Origin: Callorhinus ursinus
Lineage: Eukaryota; Chordata; Mammalia; Carnivora; Otariidae
Length of the DNA: 64,000 nucleotides
Reading direction: 5' to 3'
Assembly (NCBI RefSeq): GCF_003265705.1
Contig: NW_020312788.1
Location: 1,259,423 to 1,323,422, forward strand
Shown: piece after piece, positions 49,601-61,600 of the stretch
Layout: each line of letters opens with the position of its first letter
Position numbering within the stretch: position 1 is the first letter of the stretch
The notes under the pieces: generated by a model
What the model saw: only the letters and a program-made list of their open reading frames with translations
The model's database searches: none
What the model was told of the DNA's origin: nothing
Program-made: the position numbers and the translations under genes

Positions 49601-52600
49601 TGGCCAAGCTGGCAGGATAGGCCCAGCAAATTTTAAAATTAAAGACATGGCCTTTTAAACCTGCTACTCCAAATCTTTGATTTTTATGTGATAGTTCTCT
49701 TCCCAATAAGCTTACAAGTTCCTTGTCTATCTTAAAATTCCTTTGTATCTTTCAAGTCTAGTGCTATGATTATTTAAGACATTCAATAAAAACCTGATGA
49801 CCTAAAATGAACTTAAAGTAACATATTAATAACTTAGCTTTGTTAACTGAAATAGTTTTGCTTTTAGAATCATCAATATTATATAAGGAAACCATTTATT
49901 CAACATAATTAGTTTAATAAATGCTGCCAAGAACAGATGACCTGAAATTTTTAATTCTTCATTATTCTCTTATCCTATTAGCATATCACCACTATGTCAA
50001 GTGGGTAATACTACTCTTTTTACATACCTTTCCTTGTTCTGCATGTCTTTCAGTAAATGAATTTATTTCAAAACACCACTGAGATATAATATCAAATGCT
50101 GGAACTGGCCAATCCAGACAGGAGGCACTGATGAATGGATGTTCTGTTTGGTAAAATGTTGGCAGAAGTCCCAGGCAGCAGGAAAGAATCGAAAATTCTT
50201 CTTCTTCCTTTTAGACATGAAACAGAAAATTCTCAAGGCATTTCAAAAAGAACAGTTCCCATTATAGATATTTTAAATGTCATCCTCATTGATTACTTTT
50301 GGACAGTAAGAAAATTTTCTTAACTGAGTCAAGTAAAGGAAAGTAAAGGGAGTAGGAGGGGCAAAGAAGAGAGAAGAGGTTCCCAGCTTTTTATCCAAAT
50401 ATTCTATAGTATTTCTCTTTGAAATTTAAATCTTAAGTGCCATAGCATCTGCTAAATAAAAAATATTTATTTTTTAAATAGTGTTGTCACATTTCTGATG
50501 AATACAGTCTATAGAACCTAGCTACTCTATGAGAGCAAATGTTCTGGGGGCAAAGAGAAAGTAGCTTTTGGTTAAAAAGACATAGGCTGTCAGTGTGGTT
50601 GAAGAACAACAGTAAAAACATGGAATTCACAAGATGCAGTACAAAATAATTTGCCTGGACCCTGAATGAGTGTGAAACAAAGTCAGTTTTTTTTTCCATT
50701 TTTTATTTTTTTATTTATGTTATGTTAATTACCATACATTACATCATTAGTTTTTGATGTAGTGTTCCATGATTCATTGTTTGCGTGTAACACCCAGCGC
50801 TCCATTCAGTACATGCCCTCTTTAATACCCATCACCAGGCTAACCCATCTCCCTACCCCCTCCCTCTAGAACCCTCAGTTTGTTTCTCAGAGTCCATAGT
50901 CTCTCATGGTTCGTCTCCCCCTCTGATTTCCCCCCCTTCATTTTTCCCTTCCTGCTATCTTCTTTTTTAACAAAGTCAGTTTTTAAAGGAGGGTGGAGTT
51001 TTTAAAAACTTGAGAGACTAAGTGCCAGCTAAACTGAAGTTCTATTCAGTAATAACAGAACCAAAGAAATCAGTGAGCTAAGGATCCCTATTTTGAGTTT
51101 TACAGGAGTTTGTTAGTCTTATAAACACCAAAATATACTCCCCAATCCTTCTTTACTTAACTAAAAGACATTTAGGAGGCTAATATGTTTACCTTCCCCT
51201 GTCCACTGGATCAATTCCTATCATCCTTCAAATTCCAGCTCCCCAGGGAATCCTTCCCTGACCAAACTTAAAGAGGCCTTAGATTACTCAGCTCCATTCA
51301 CATAAACTTAATCCTTCCATACTTTGTAAACACTTCTTGTGTTTGTATTTTCTATTAATTAATTTAAAAATAAATTAGCATTTCCTGTAAGACTGTGGGA
51401 GTAGTCCCTCGGGCAGGGGCTCTGTCGTCCCAGGGCTTGGTACATAGTAGACATTGAACAAACATCTGTTTGTAAAACTAAACTAAATTATGTAGATTAA
51501 GTATAAAATTCTAAAATGTGCTACAAAGAAAAAATAAAGATTAAAAAAGCAAAATGATATGCAGGCTGAAAAAGATGTTAATTTTTATAATCTCTAGAAA
51601 TGAAGCTATACATCTCCCATTTTAATAGCTACATAAAGAAGACATCTTAAAAAACAACTTTATTGAGGTATAGTATACATACCATAAAATTCACCCACTT
51701 TAAGTGTAGTTTGATGAATTTTGGCAAATGTGTAGTCAGGTAACCACAACTATAATAAAACTTTTGAACAATTCCATCCCCTCCAAAAGTCTTGCTTTTG
51801 CCTGTATGCAATCAATTCCAGCCCCTACTCCTGGTGCCAAGCAACCATTAATCCTGTTTTCTGTCATTATAGTTTTGGATTTTTAAAAATTTTCATATAA
51901 ATAGAATCAAACAGTATGTGTATGTGTATGTGTGTGTGTGTGTTGTCTTTCGTGCCTGGCCTCCTTTCAGCGTAATATTTTGAGATTCATTCATGTTATT
52001 GTATCAGCAGTTCATTCCTTTTTACCACCGAGTAGTATTCCACCATATGGATAGACCACATTTTGTTCATGTATTCACTTGCTGATGAATTCTGGTTTGT
52101 TTACAGTTTTGACTACTACAAATTAAGCTATTTTAAACATTTATGTAAGTCTTTATGTGAACATATGTTCTCATTTCTTCTGGTAGATACCTAGAAGTAG
52201 AATTGTTGGGTTATCTAGTAAATGCATGCTCAGCTTTTTAAAGAAATTGCCAAACTTTTTTCAAATTTGACTATACCATTTTGCATTACCACCAGCAATG
52301 AGTGAGAATTATAGGTACTCCAAATCCTCATCACTTGTGACATTAATTTGTACTCTTCTAATCAACAACGATGGTGAACACATTTTCATGTACTTGTGGG
52401 TCATTCATATATATTCTTATGAGAAGTGCCTGTTCAAATTTTATGCCCTTTGGTTTTTTGTTTTGTTTTGTTTTCTTAATTACTGAATTATAAGAGTTCT
52501 TGATATATTTTGGATACAAGTCCTTTCTCAATATATTTTTAAACTGAGATATAAGTTGTATACCATAAAATTCACCCTCTTTACATGTATATTTTAGTAT

Positions 52601-55600
52601 ATTCACAAAATTGTGCAACCATCACAAAGTCCAGAATATTTTCATCACCCTATTCTAAATGGAATTACTTTTTAAATTTCATTTTCAGATAGCTCATTGC
52701 TAGTACGAAGAAATAGATTTTTTGTACATAGATCATGTATTCTACAAATTTGCTTAGCTCATTTATTAGCTCTAATAGTTTTCTGGAGATTCCTTATAAT
52801 TTTCCACATATAAGATCATGTAATTTGCAAACAGCCATTATTTTACCTCTTCCTTTCCAATCTAGATGCCTTTTATTTCTTTTTCTTGCCTAACTGTTCT
52901 TTCTAGAACTTCTACTTCAATGCTAAAAAGAAGTGATGAGGGTAGCCATCCTTTCTTGTCCCTGATTTTAAAGAGCAAGGTTCCTATCTTTCACTATTAA
53001 TTATGATTTAGCTATGGGTTTTTCATACATGCCCTTTATCAGGTTGAGAAAATTCCTTTCTGTTCCTTGTTTTTTAGTGTTTTTACCATGAATGGGTGTT
53101 GAATTTTGTCAAACATTTTTGACAACTGAGATGATCATATGCTGTTAAAAAATCAACTCTATTAATATCGTGAATTAAATTAAATGATTTTTGATGGTGA
53201 ACCAACTATAGTTCCTAGGATAAACCCATTTGGCCATAGTGTATTATCCCTTTCTATAGCTAATATTTTGTTAAGGCTTTTGCTTCTATGTTCATGAAAA
53301 ATCTGGGTTTGTAGTTTTCTCATGATGCCTCGTTTGCATATCAGGATAAAATTGGCCTAATAAAATGAGTTTGGACTGTTCATTCTTCCTCTGTTTTCTG
53401 AAAGTTTGTATGTATCAATACAATTTCTTCCTTAAATGTTTCATAGAATTCACCATGATGTTACCTTTGCTAGTAGAAAGTTGTTGACTTCTCTTTTTTT
53501 GAAGGATAATAATTATAGACGTTTAATAAGCTAAATCAACTTTCTTACTTGATAAGAAAGATCTAGTCAAGATTTTCTATTTCTTCTTGAGTCAGTTTTA
53601 GTAATTTGTATTTTTCAAAGAATTTGTCCACTTCATCTACATGATCAAATTTGTTGGCAAATGTTATTCATAATATTCTCTTATGTTTCTATAGGGATGT
53701 TTCCTCCTTCATTCCTGATACTGGTAATTTGTACCTTCTTTTTTCCTTATCAATTTAGTGAGGAGTCTGGCTCCTAGTTAAAAATCTATGTGTGATTTTT
53801 TTTTCAGGCCTAACTATAGGCAATTTACAAAGGTTTTACTTCACAGGCTTTGTGGGTCAAAACCACCCTCCCTACATCAGACTCAGTACACAGCCAATGC
53901 ACTGCAGGCTCTGAAGGAATTTACAGTCAAGGTCTCAGGCCCCTTCCCTCCCCCAGTCACATTCTTTCACATATTTACATTCCTAGCTCTGGTACCTTTA
54001 CTCCTAGGCTTCTTTATCTGAGGCCTTGGGAAGGGTTCTCTTCTACTCTTATCCCTCCCCCCCACCCCGACTTTCCTCTACCTCAGAGCCCATAAAACTG
54101 CCAAAGCCTTTTGTTAGGGGACTCCCTCAACAGATCCCCACATCTGAGCTGATCCAACTGACTCACGACTGGTGTGCCATTTCATTCCATGAGGGTAAAT
54201 GGAACAGGAAGAACTGGCATTTTCTGTGGTTTTAGCCTCTTGCTTATACCATCACAGTAAGTGATTAGAGACTTAACTCTCTCACTTTTGGCTTGTGGCT
54301 TTAATCAGCTACAATGACACCTCCTTCTAGAACTTCTAGAACTAGAATTCAGTTCTCTCTCTTCCAGTTCAGCTGAGCTCCTAACATTTAGATTTATCCA
54401 TTTTACTGGTCTTTGCAAAAAAAAAACAGACTTTGATTTTTCTCTACTATTTCTCTATTACTACTTCATTGATTTCTGCTCTGATTTTTCTAATTTCCTT
54501 TCTTTTACTTGCTTTGGGTCTAATCTGCCCTATTTCTAGCTTCATAAAATAGAAATTTAGGTGAATGATTTGAGAACTTTCTTCTTTATAAATATAAGCA
54601 TTAGAAGCTACATCTCTCCAAGAATTATTTTAGTGACATCTTGCTTTTTTGCTGTGCTGTGTTTTCATTTTCACTCAGTTTAAGTATTTTCTAATTTCTT
54701 TGGGATTTCTGCTTTGCCATATAAGTTATTCAAAAGTATGCTGCTTAATTCCCACACATTTGGGGATTTCCGTATTTTTTTTGTTATTGATTTTAATTCT
54801 TATGTGGTCAGAAAATATGCTGTATGATTTCAACTCTTCTACTCTTAGGATTAGAAATGGAAAGACATTCCATGCTCATGGATTGGAAGAATATGTATTG
54901 TTAAAATGTCTACACACTTCTACATGTATTGATACTTGCATTATGGCTTGGCATATGGTATATTCTGGTGAATACTCATGTGCACTTGTAAAAAAATATG
55001 CATTTTGCTACTGTTTGGTGAAGTATTCTATAGATGTTATAGATGTTAATGACACTAAGTTGATTGATAGTATTGTTCAGGTTTCATTTACACTGTCTCC
55101 TTGTTATTGACTAGTAAGAAGACATTGAGGTCTCCAGCTATAATTGTAGATGTGTCTATTTCTTCTTTCAATTCTGTCAATTTCTGTTTATGTAATTTGG
55201 GGCTTTTTGTTTTGTGCATATACATTTTTAACTGTTATATCTTCCTGCTGTATTGAGAAAAGGCATTTACTTCTAATATAAGGCACAAAAATAACAAGAA
55301 AAGGGGAACTACCAATGGTAGAAAAATAGTAATATTTTTCATCTTTATGATATGACATCCAACAATGAATAAAAATTAACAAAGATCTACATAAATGAAT
55401 TTTTTTTCTCCTGGCATTTACATAGACTACTTCAGGATTACTTGGTTCATCTTTATGCAGCAGTTGTTGAGTCCAAATCTGGGTTACTAAAATGAGAGAA
55501 ACCCTAGCTGAGGAAAAATTTATGAAAGAAAAATAAAAGTTTCTCACTTGACTTAGATAAAATAGAGTGGCAGATTATTCTAAACAAAGAAAAGTTATGA

Positions 55601-58600
55601 GGTAATTGTTTTTCAAGGTCAGATAGTAAATTATCTTTTTACTTGTTTTCATTTTCTAATTATTTTCAAAAGAAACATTATATACACATAAGTTGTAGTA
55701 AAAGAAATAAAATGGCTCCTAAATATGGAAATGCTCAACCTTAGGAGAAATGCTAATTAAAACTACATTGAGATATATTTTACCTAGTTAAAAGATCTAG
55801 AGGCAAAGATCAAATAGTTTGAGAACACACTGCATAGATACATCATTAGGGAAACTCTCATACTTTACTATTAATGTAATTGATACAACTTCAGTGAAAG
55901 GCATTTGGTAATAACCATCAAAACTACAAATGTATGTAAGGGCTGACACAGCAAACCACAAATAACTTATCCCACAAATACAATCGAAAACATACAAAAT
56001 AACTTGCAAGTGCTATTATTCAATATTGTATCATTTATATATAACAAAGGATTAGAAATAACCCAAATGTTTATTAATAAAGGGCTGATTAAATACACCC
56101 TGGCACATCATACAATGAAATATTCTGAATCTGTAAAACAGAACGAAAAAGGTCTTCATACATTGAATATGAAATGATCTCTAAGATACACTTTTAAGTG
56201 AAAAAAGTGCAAGCTATAGAACAATATGTTAAAAAGGGGCTAAGGAAAAAATACACACCTCTACACACATATTTTTTGGTATATGTATATCTGGAATAAT
56301 ATAAAGGAAACTGATAGCACCTGACAGTGACTGAGTGGCTAGGGAAAGGGGTACTTCTTTTATAGAAAATGATACAAAGAAATGGAAAGACATTCCATGC
56401 TCATGGATTGGAAGAATATGTACTGTTAAAATGTCTACACTACCCAAAGCAATCTACACATTTAATACAATCCCCAAAATACCAACAGCATTTTTCACAG
56501 AGCTAGAACAAACAATCCTAAAATTTGTATGAAACCACAAAAGACCCCAAATAGCCAAAGCAACTTTGAAAAAGAAAAGCAAAACTAAAGGCGTCACAAT
56601 TCCGGACTTCAAGTTATATTACAAAACTGTAGTGATCAAAATAGTATGGTACTGGCACAAAAATAGACACACAAATCAATAGAATAGAAAACCGAGAAAT
56701 GAACCCACAAGTATATGGTCAATTAATCTTTGACAAAGCAGGAAAGACTATCCAAAGGGAAAAAGACAGTCTCTTCAACAAACGGTGTTGGGAAAACTTG
56801 ATAGCAACATGGAAAAGAATGAAACTGGACCCCTTTCTTACAGCATACACAAAAATAAATTCAAAATGGAATGATGACCTAAATGTGAGACCTGAAACCA
56901 TAAAAATCCTAGAGGAGAACACAGGCAGTAACTTCTCTGACATCAACAATAGCAACTTCTTTCTAGATATGTCTCCCAAGACAAGGGAAACAAAAGCAAA
57001 AATAAACTATTGGGACTTCATCAGTATAAAAGCTCCTGCACAGCGAAGGAAACAAAACAAAAAGACAACCTACAGAATGGAAGAAGATATTTGCAAATGA
57101 CATATCTGATAAGGGGTCAGTATCCAAAATCTATGAAGAATTTATACAACTCAACACCCAAAAACCAAATAATCCAATTAAAAATGGACAGAAGACATGA
57201 ATAGACATTTTCCCAAAGAAGACATCCAGATGGCCAAAAGATACACGAAAAGATGCTCAATATCACTTATCATCAGGGAAACACAAATCAAAACTACAAT
57301 GAGATATCACCTCACACCTGCCAGAATGGTTAATATCAAAAACACAAGAAACAAGTGTTGGCAAGAATGTGGAGAAAAAGGAAACCTCTTGCACTGTTGG
57401 TGGGAATGCAAACTGGTACAGCCTCTCTGGAAAATAGTATGGAGGTTCCTCAAAAAGTTATGATCCAGCAATTATACTACTGGAGATATTTACCCAAAAA
57501 ATACAAAAATACTGATTTGAAGGGATACATGCACCCCAATGTCTATAGCAGCATTATTTACAATAGCCAAATTATGGAAACAGCCCAAGCGCCCAATGAC
57601 TGAAGAATGGATAAAGAAGATGTGGTCTGTATGTATGTTTATATATATATAATGGAATATTTACTCAGCCATAAAAAAAGAACAAAATCTTGCCATGGGT
57701 GGAGCTAGACAGTATTATGCTAAGTGAAATAAGTCAGTCAGAGAAAGACAAATACCATATGATTTCACTCATATGTCGAATTTAAGAAACAAAACAAATT
57801 ATCATGGGGAGGAGGGCAAACCAAGAAACATACTCCTAATGATAGAGAACAAACTGATGGTTACCAGAGGGGAAGTGGGGGGGGGTCAAAGAGGTGATGG
57901 GGATTATATATATAAGCAAATATAAATACCACTATTTCTCCCCTAACTGCATTTAATACAAGCATGCCTTGCCTTTGGTTACTTAATATATTTTTGAGAT
58001 TTTTCCATATTGGTACATAGAAAACTTTTATTCTTTTCTGCAGAGTATTCCATTGCATGAATAAACCACAATTTATTTAGCCAGTTTCTTATTGATCGAT
58101 ATTTGAGATGTTTTCAAATTTTTTTGCTATTTCAGTATGTCTATTCAGCTATAAATAAATTGATCACCCTATTATTGTGCTGTAAGAGACATCTATAGGT
58201 GGAGTATTCATTATTACATTGAGATTCAAAGAGAGTATAATATGCAATATTATAGTGGTTTTTACAGACTTAATACTAGAAGAAAATTATCTGTACTCCT
58301 CAAAAAATGTTTTGTGTAGCAAGAAGCAGCACAGCTCAGAGGTTAATAGTGCAGATTTGGCACCCAGACTAAATGTGTTCAAATCCTGGCTGCTTTAAAT
58401 ACTAGCTGTGAATCTTGGGCAAGTTACTCATCTCTCTGTTTCCTTTCTGTAAAGTGAGGATTATAAGAGCTACCTTCTAGTTGTTGGGAAACTTAAATGA
58501 ATTTAAATGCAAAGCACTTAAAACAGCGCTAGCATGTGTCAATATACAATAAATGCTAGTTATCATTATAATTATTCATGGCAAAACTATTGTTGACAGA

Positions 58601-61600
58601 TAGAAGAAAGAAAAAAAATTAAAGGAGATATATTAGAGCACTGGTTTTCAAATTTGTGGGGGCAGCGGTGGTAATCACAGTCTCCTATAAGAGTCTGATA
58701 ACCATTTTCTTCTAAGAAAACTACACATACACAAACATCTTACAAACAATGCTATGGAATTCAAAAAATTACCTGAAGTCCCTGTGTAAGAATTCCAGAG
58801 TAATTGGATAAATATGAGAGGATGCATTTAAGTAGGAGAAAATATAAGAGAACCATATAGATTATAATATAATTAGCCCTATTAAGGTAGTAGAAGTAGT
58901 GTTACACTAAAACATTTAACTAAATTCGGAAGGTCTAATAGATTACTGTGGAGAACAAACTGTTGTATTGGAACATGTACTAGGTACCACTCTTGATGAA
59001 TTCCCATGCTTACCAAAATGTTAAAAAAAATTTAAAAATTTACTGTTAAACTCAAGCATCTCCTGGCTATTAGAAATAATTACTGAATTTATTAGCAAGG
59101 TGGCTAAATGTAATGATTAATGTTCAAAAATTCTGACTGGATTTCTACATTTTAGCAACATATTAGAAAATACAATTTTAAATGATTCCATTTATAGTTT
59201 AAAAAATAAACAGACAAACAAAAAGACATGCACAGGAAACTTTATAAGAATTCTCTTTGGGATAGGGAAGGAAAAAAAGGATGCTGCCTGTTACTTCCAC
59301 TGCTCAAAATTCTAACTGGACATGTATTAAGACAAGAATAGGAAAATAAAGATTTGAAGGGAAGAGACAATACTGTCCTTATTCTCAGATGATATGATCA
59401 TAATTACATAAAATACCTAAAAGAATCAATAGGCAAACTATTAGAACCAGTAAGAGAATTCAGCAAGTGGCCAGTCACAAGAACACACCAAAATCCGTAT
59501 TATTATTCCATACCGGCAAGGAGTAATCAGTATGTCAGAGAAATAAGACATCATTTAGACAGAAACTAAAACCATAAAGCCTCGAGGATTCACTTTATAA
59601 AGAATGCTCTAGACTTTAAAATGACAATTTTAAAGTCCTATGAAAAGTATCAAAAGAAGACCTGAATGAATGGACATATAAACTATGCTCAATGCCTTAA
59701 AACTACATGTTCAAAACAATTCTCATCTATTATCTTGTGGGATTTTGGAAGAAAATTTACAAATTGATTATAAAATTATTCATGAGAACAAATGTCCATA
59801 TATAGCTAACAAGAAAAATTACTCTAAATGGAAGTGACATAAAGGGAAAAAAGTGAAATCGACAAAAGTTAGATTATACAGATGACAAAAATCTAAACAA
59901 AAAGAGAGCAAATTTCTATCTAAGTTGTAACCTAACTTTTCTCACTTCAGTTGAATATATCCATATCCAAGCAATCACTCAACTTGAACATAGGCAAAAT
60001 ACTTTCATTCAGGCCCCACAAACTTACTCCATATTTCTTCCTCCTATTAACTGTGCCAGAAAGGTTCAAGTCTCCCAGGCCCAAAACCCAAGTACAGTAT
60101 GACTCTTCTCCTTTGACCCCCCCCCCATGTTCAACTAAAATCCTGAGTATTCCATCTCTGAAATCTCTAATTTCTCCCTATTCTCCCCAACTAGCTTTTC
60201 TGTTCCCAGTCTCCATTCCTCATACCCCCAAATCTGTCTTATATTAGAATGAGATTTTATCCTAAAATAAAATTTGACTCATGTCACATTTTTGTTCCAA
60301 ATCTTTCAATGGTCCAAATTCCTTCATGTGAAATTCAAGTCCACTACAACTTCACTTTAATCTATTTCTAACACTATGTGGCATTGTTCCTTTTTGTGCC
60401 TCCTAACTGATGCATTTCTTCCCTGTTCTCATATGCCTGGTGCGCTACAAGTATCACAGCCAACCCCCAGTCAGCTTTCAAAGCCCAGTTCAAGAGTTTC
60501 TGCTTCCACATAATTTCCAACTTATGGGAGAAAAATACCTTCCAATAAAAACAAATGACAAAATAAACCATAAGGTAATAAGCACACAAAGAATCACAGC
60601 CTATGATGGCCTTTAAATATGAAAGAAGAAAAGTTAATGAAGGAAGTAGATTTTTTTTTCTATTAATCTTCTCCATGCTTGAGGATGCTCAACAGTAGTC
60701 CCCCCCCACTTATGACAGTTTCACCTTCTGTGGTTTCAGTTACTGGTGTCAACTGTAGTTTAGAAACAGATGATCCATCTTCTGACAAGTGGTCAGAAGG
60801 TCAAAAGTAGTCTAACTCTACATCACAATGCCTACACATCATTCATTTCATCTCATCACGTAGGCATTTTACCATCTCACATCACTACAAGAAGGGAGAG
60901 TACAATACAGTAAGATATTTTAAGAGAGAGACTGTATTCACATAACTTTTATTAGAGTATATTGTTATAAATGTTCCATTATTATTGTTAATCTTTTACT
61001 GCGCCTAATTTATAAATCAAACTTTATCATAGGTATCCATGTATAGAAAAAAAAAACCTAGTATATATAGGGTTTGGTACAAGCACTGGCTTCAGGCATC
61101 CACTGGGGGGTCTTAGAACATATCCCCTGCAGATAAGGGGGAACTACTGTATGCCAAAGGGAACACTTTTAAGTTGAAATTTAAAAATAAATAACTATGA
61201 AAGAAAATATCTAATGGATGAACATTTTTAATTTAGTCAATATCCATAAACTTTAAATGTTTTGAGGATAAATGTGCAGAGTTTATCTTGAATCACTTAA
61301 AAAAAAACAAAGAATCTAAACTATTTAATGCAATGGTGAATTACATAAGAGAGAAAGAACGATCAACTGCTTAATTCTGATATACTGCAGGCTTCGAAGA
61401 CTATATATGTGATAAATGTCTTAATTCCCATATCAAATTCCCTGGAAACAGAAGACAGATATCAGGATTATAATCCTGTAAGCAGTTTATTTCACTTACC
61501 TTCTGGTTCCCTATTCTGTCACTTTCTTGCCTACTCACATCAACCCAGTTTTATAAAATAGATTAAACTAGTGGTAATTCATGTATCCAAATTTTTAACA

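Larger units (their letters stand above)
51640..55260 (-). mobile_element. Composite old L1 (L1M-type) with insertions
   Basis: Reversed 3' UTR starts at 51655 (TTTATTGAGGTATAGTATAC), and a second 3' UTR start lies near 52540 (ACTGAGATATAAGTTGTATA), so at least two copies are nested. Reversed ORF2 follows to about 55250. An unidentified 600-bp insert (53777-54383) and a 63-bp foreign L1 segment (54853-54915) interrupt it. The frame of up to 153 codons on plus at 54649-55110 is a by-product. Confidence 0.8.

Noticed and set aside
54649..55110. 153-codon plus-strand frame, the longest in the window
   Set aside because: It lies within a reversed L1, includes the 63-bp copied patch, and shows no domain. 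It is a by-product of AT-rich antisense repeat DNA.
56699..57463. Plus-strand frames of 133 and 88 codons with clear protein similarity
   Set aside because: They are fragments of L1 ORF2, shifted and stopped, not a host gene.
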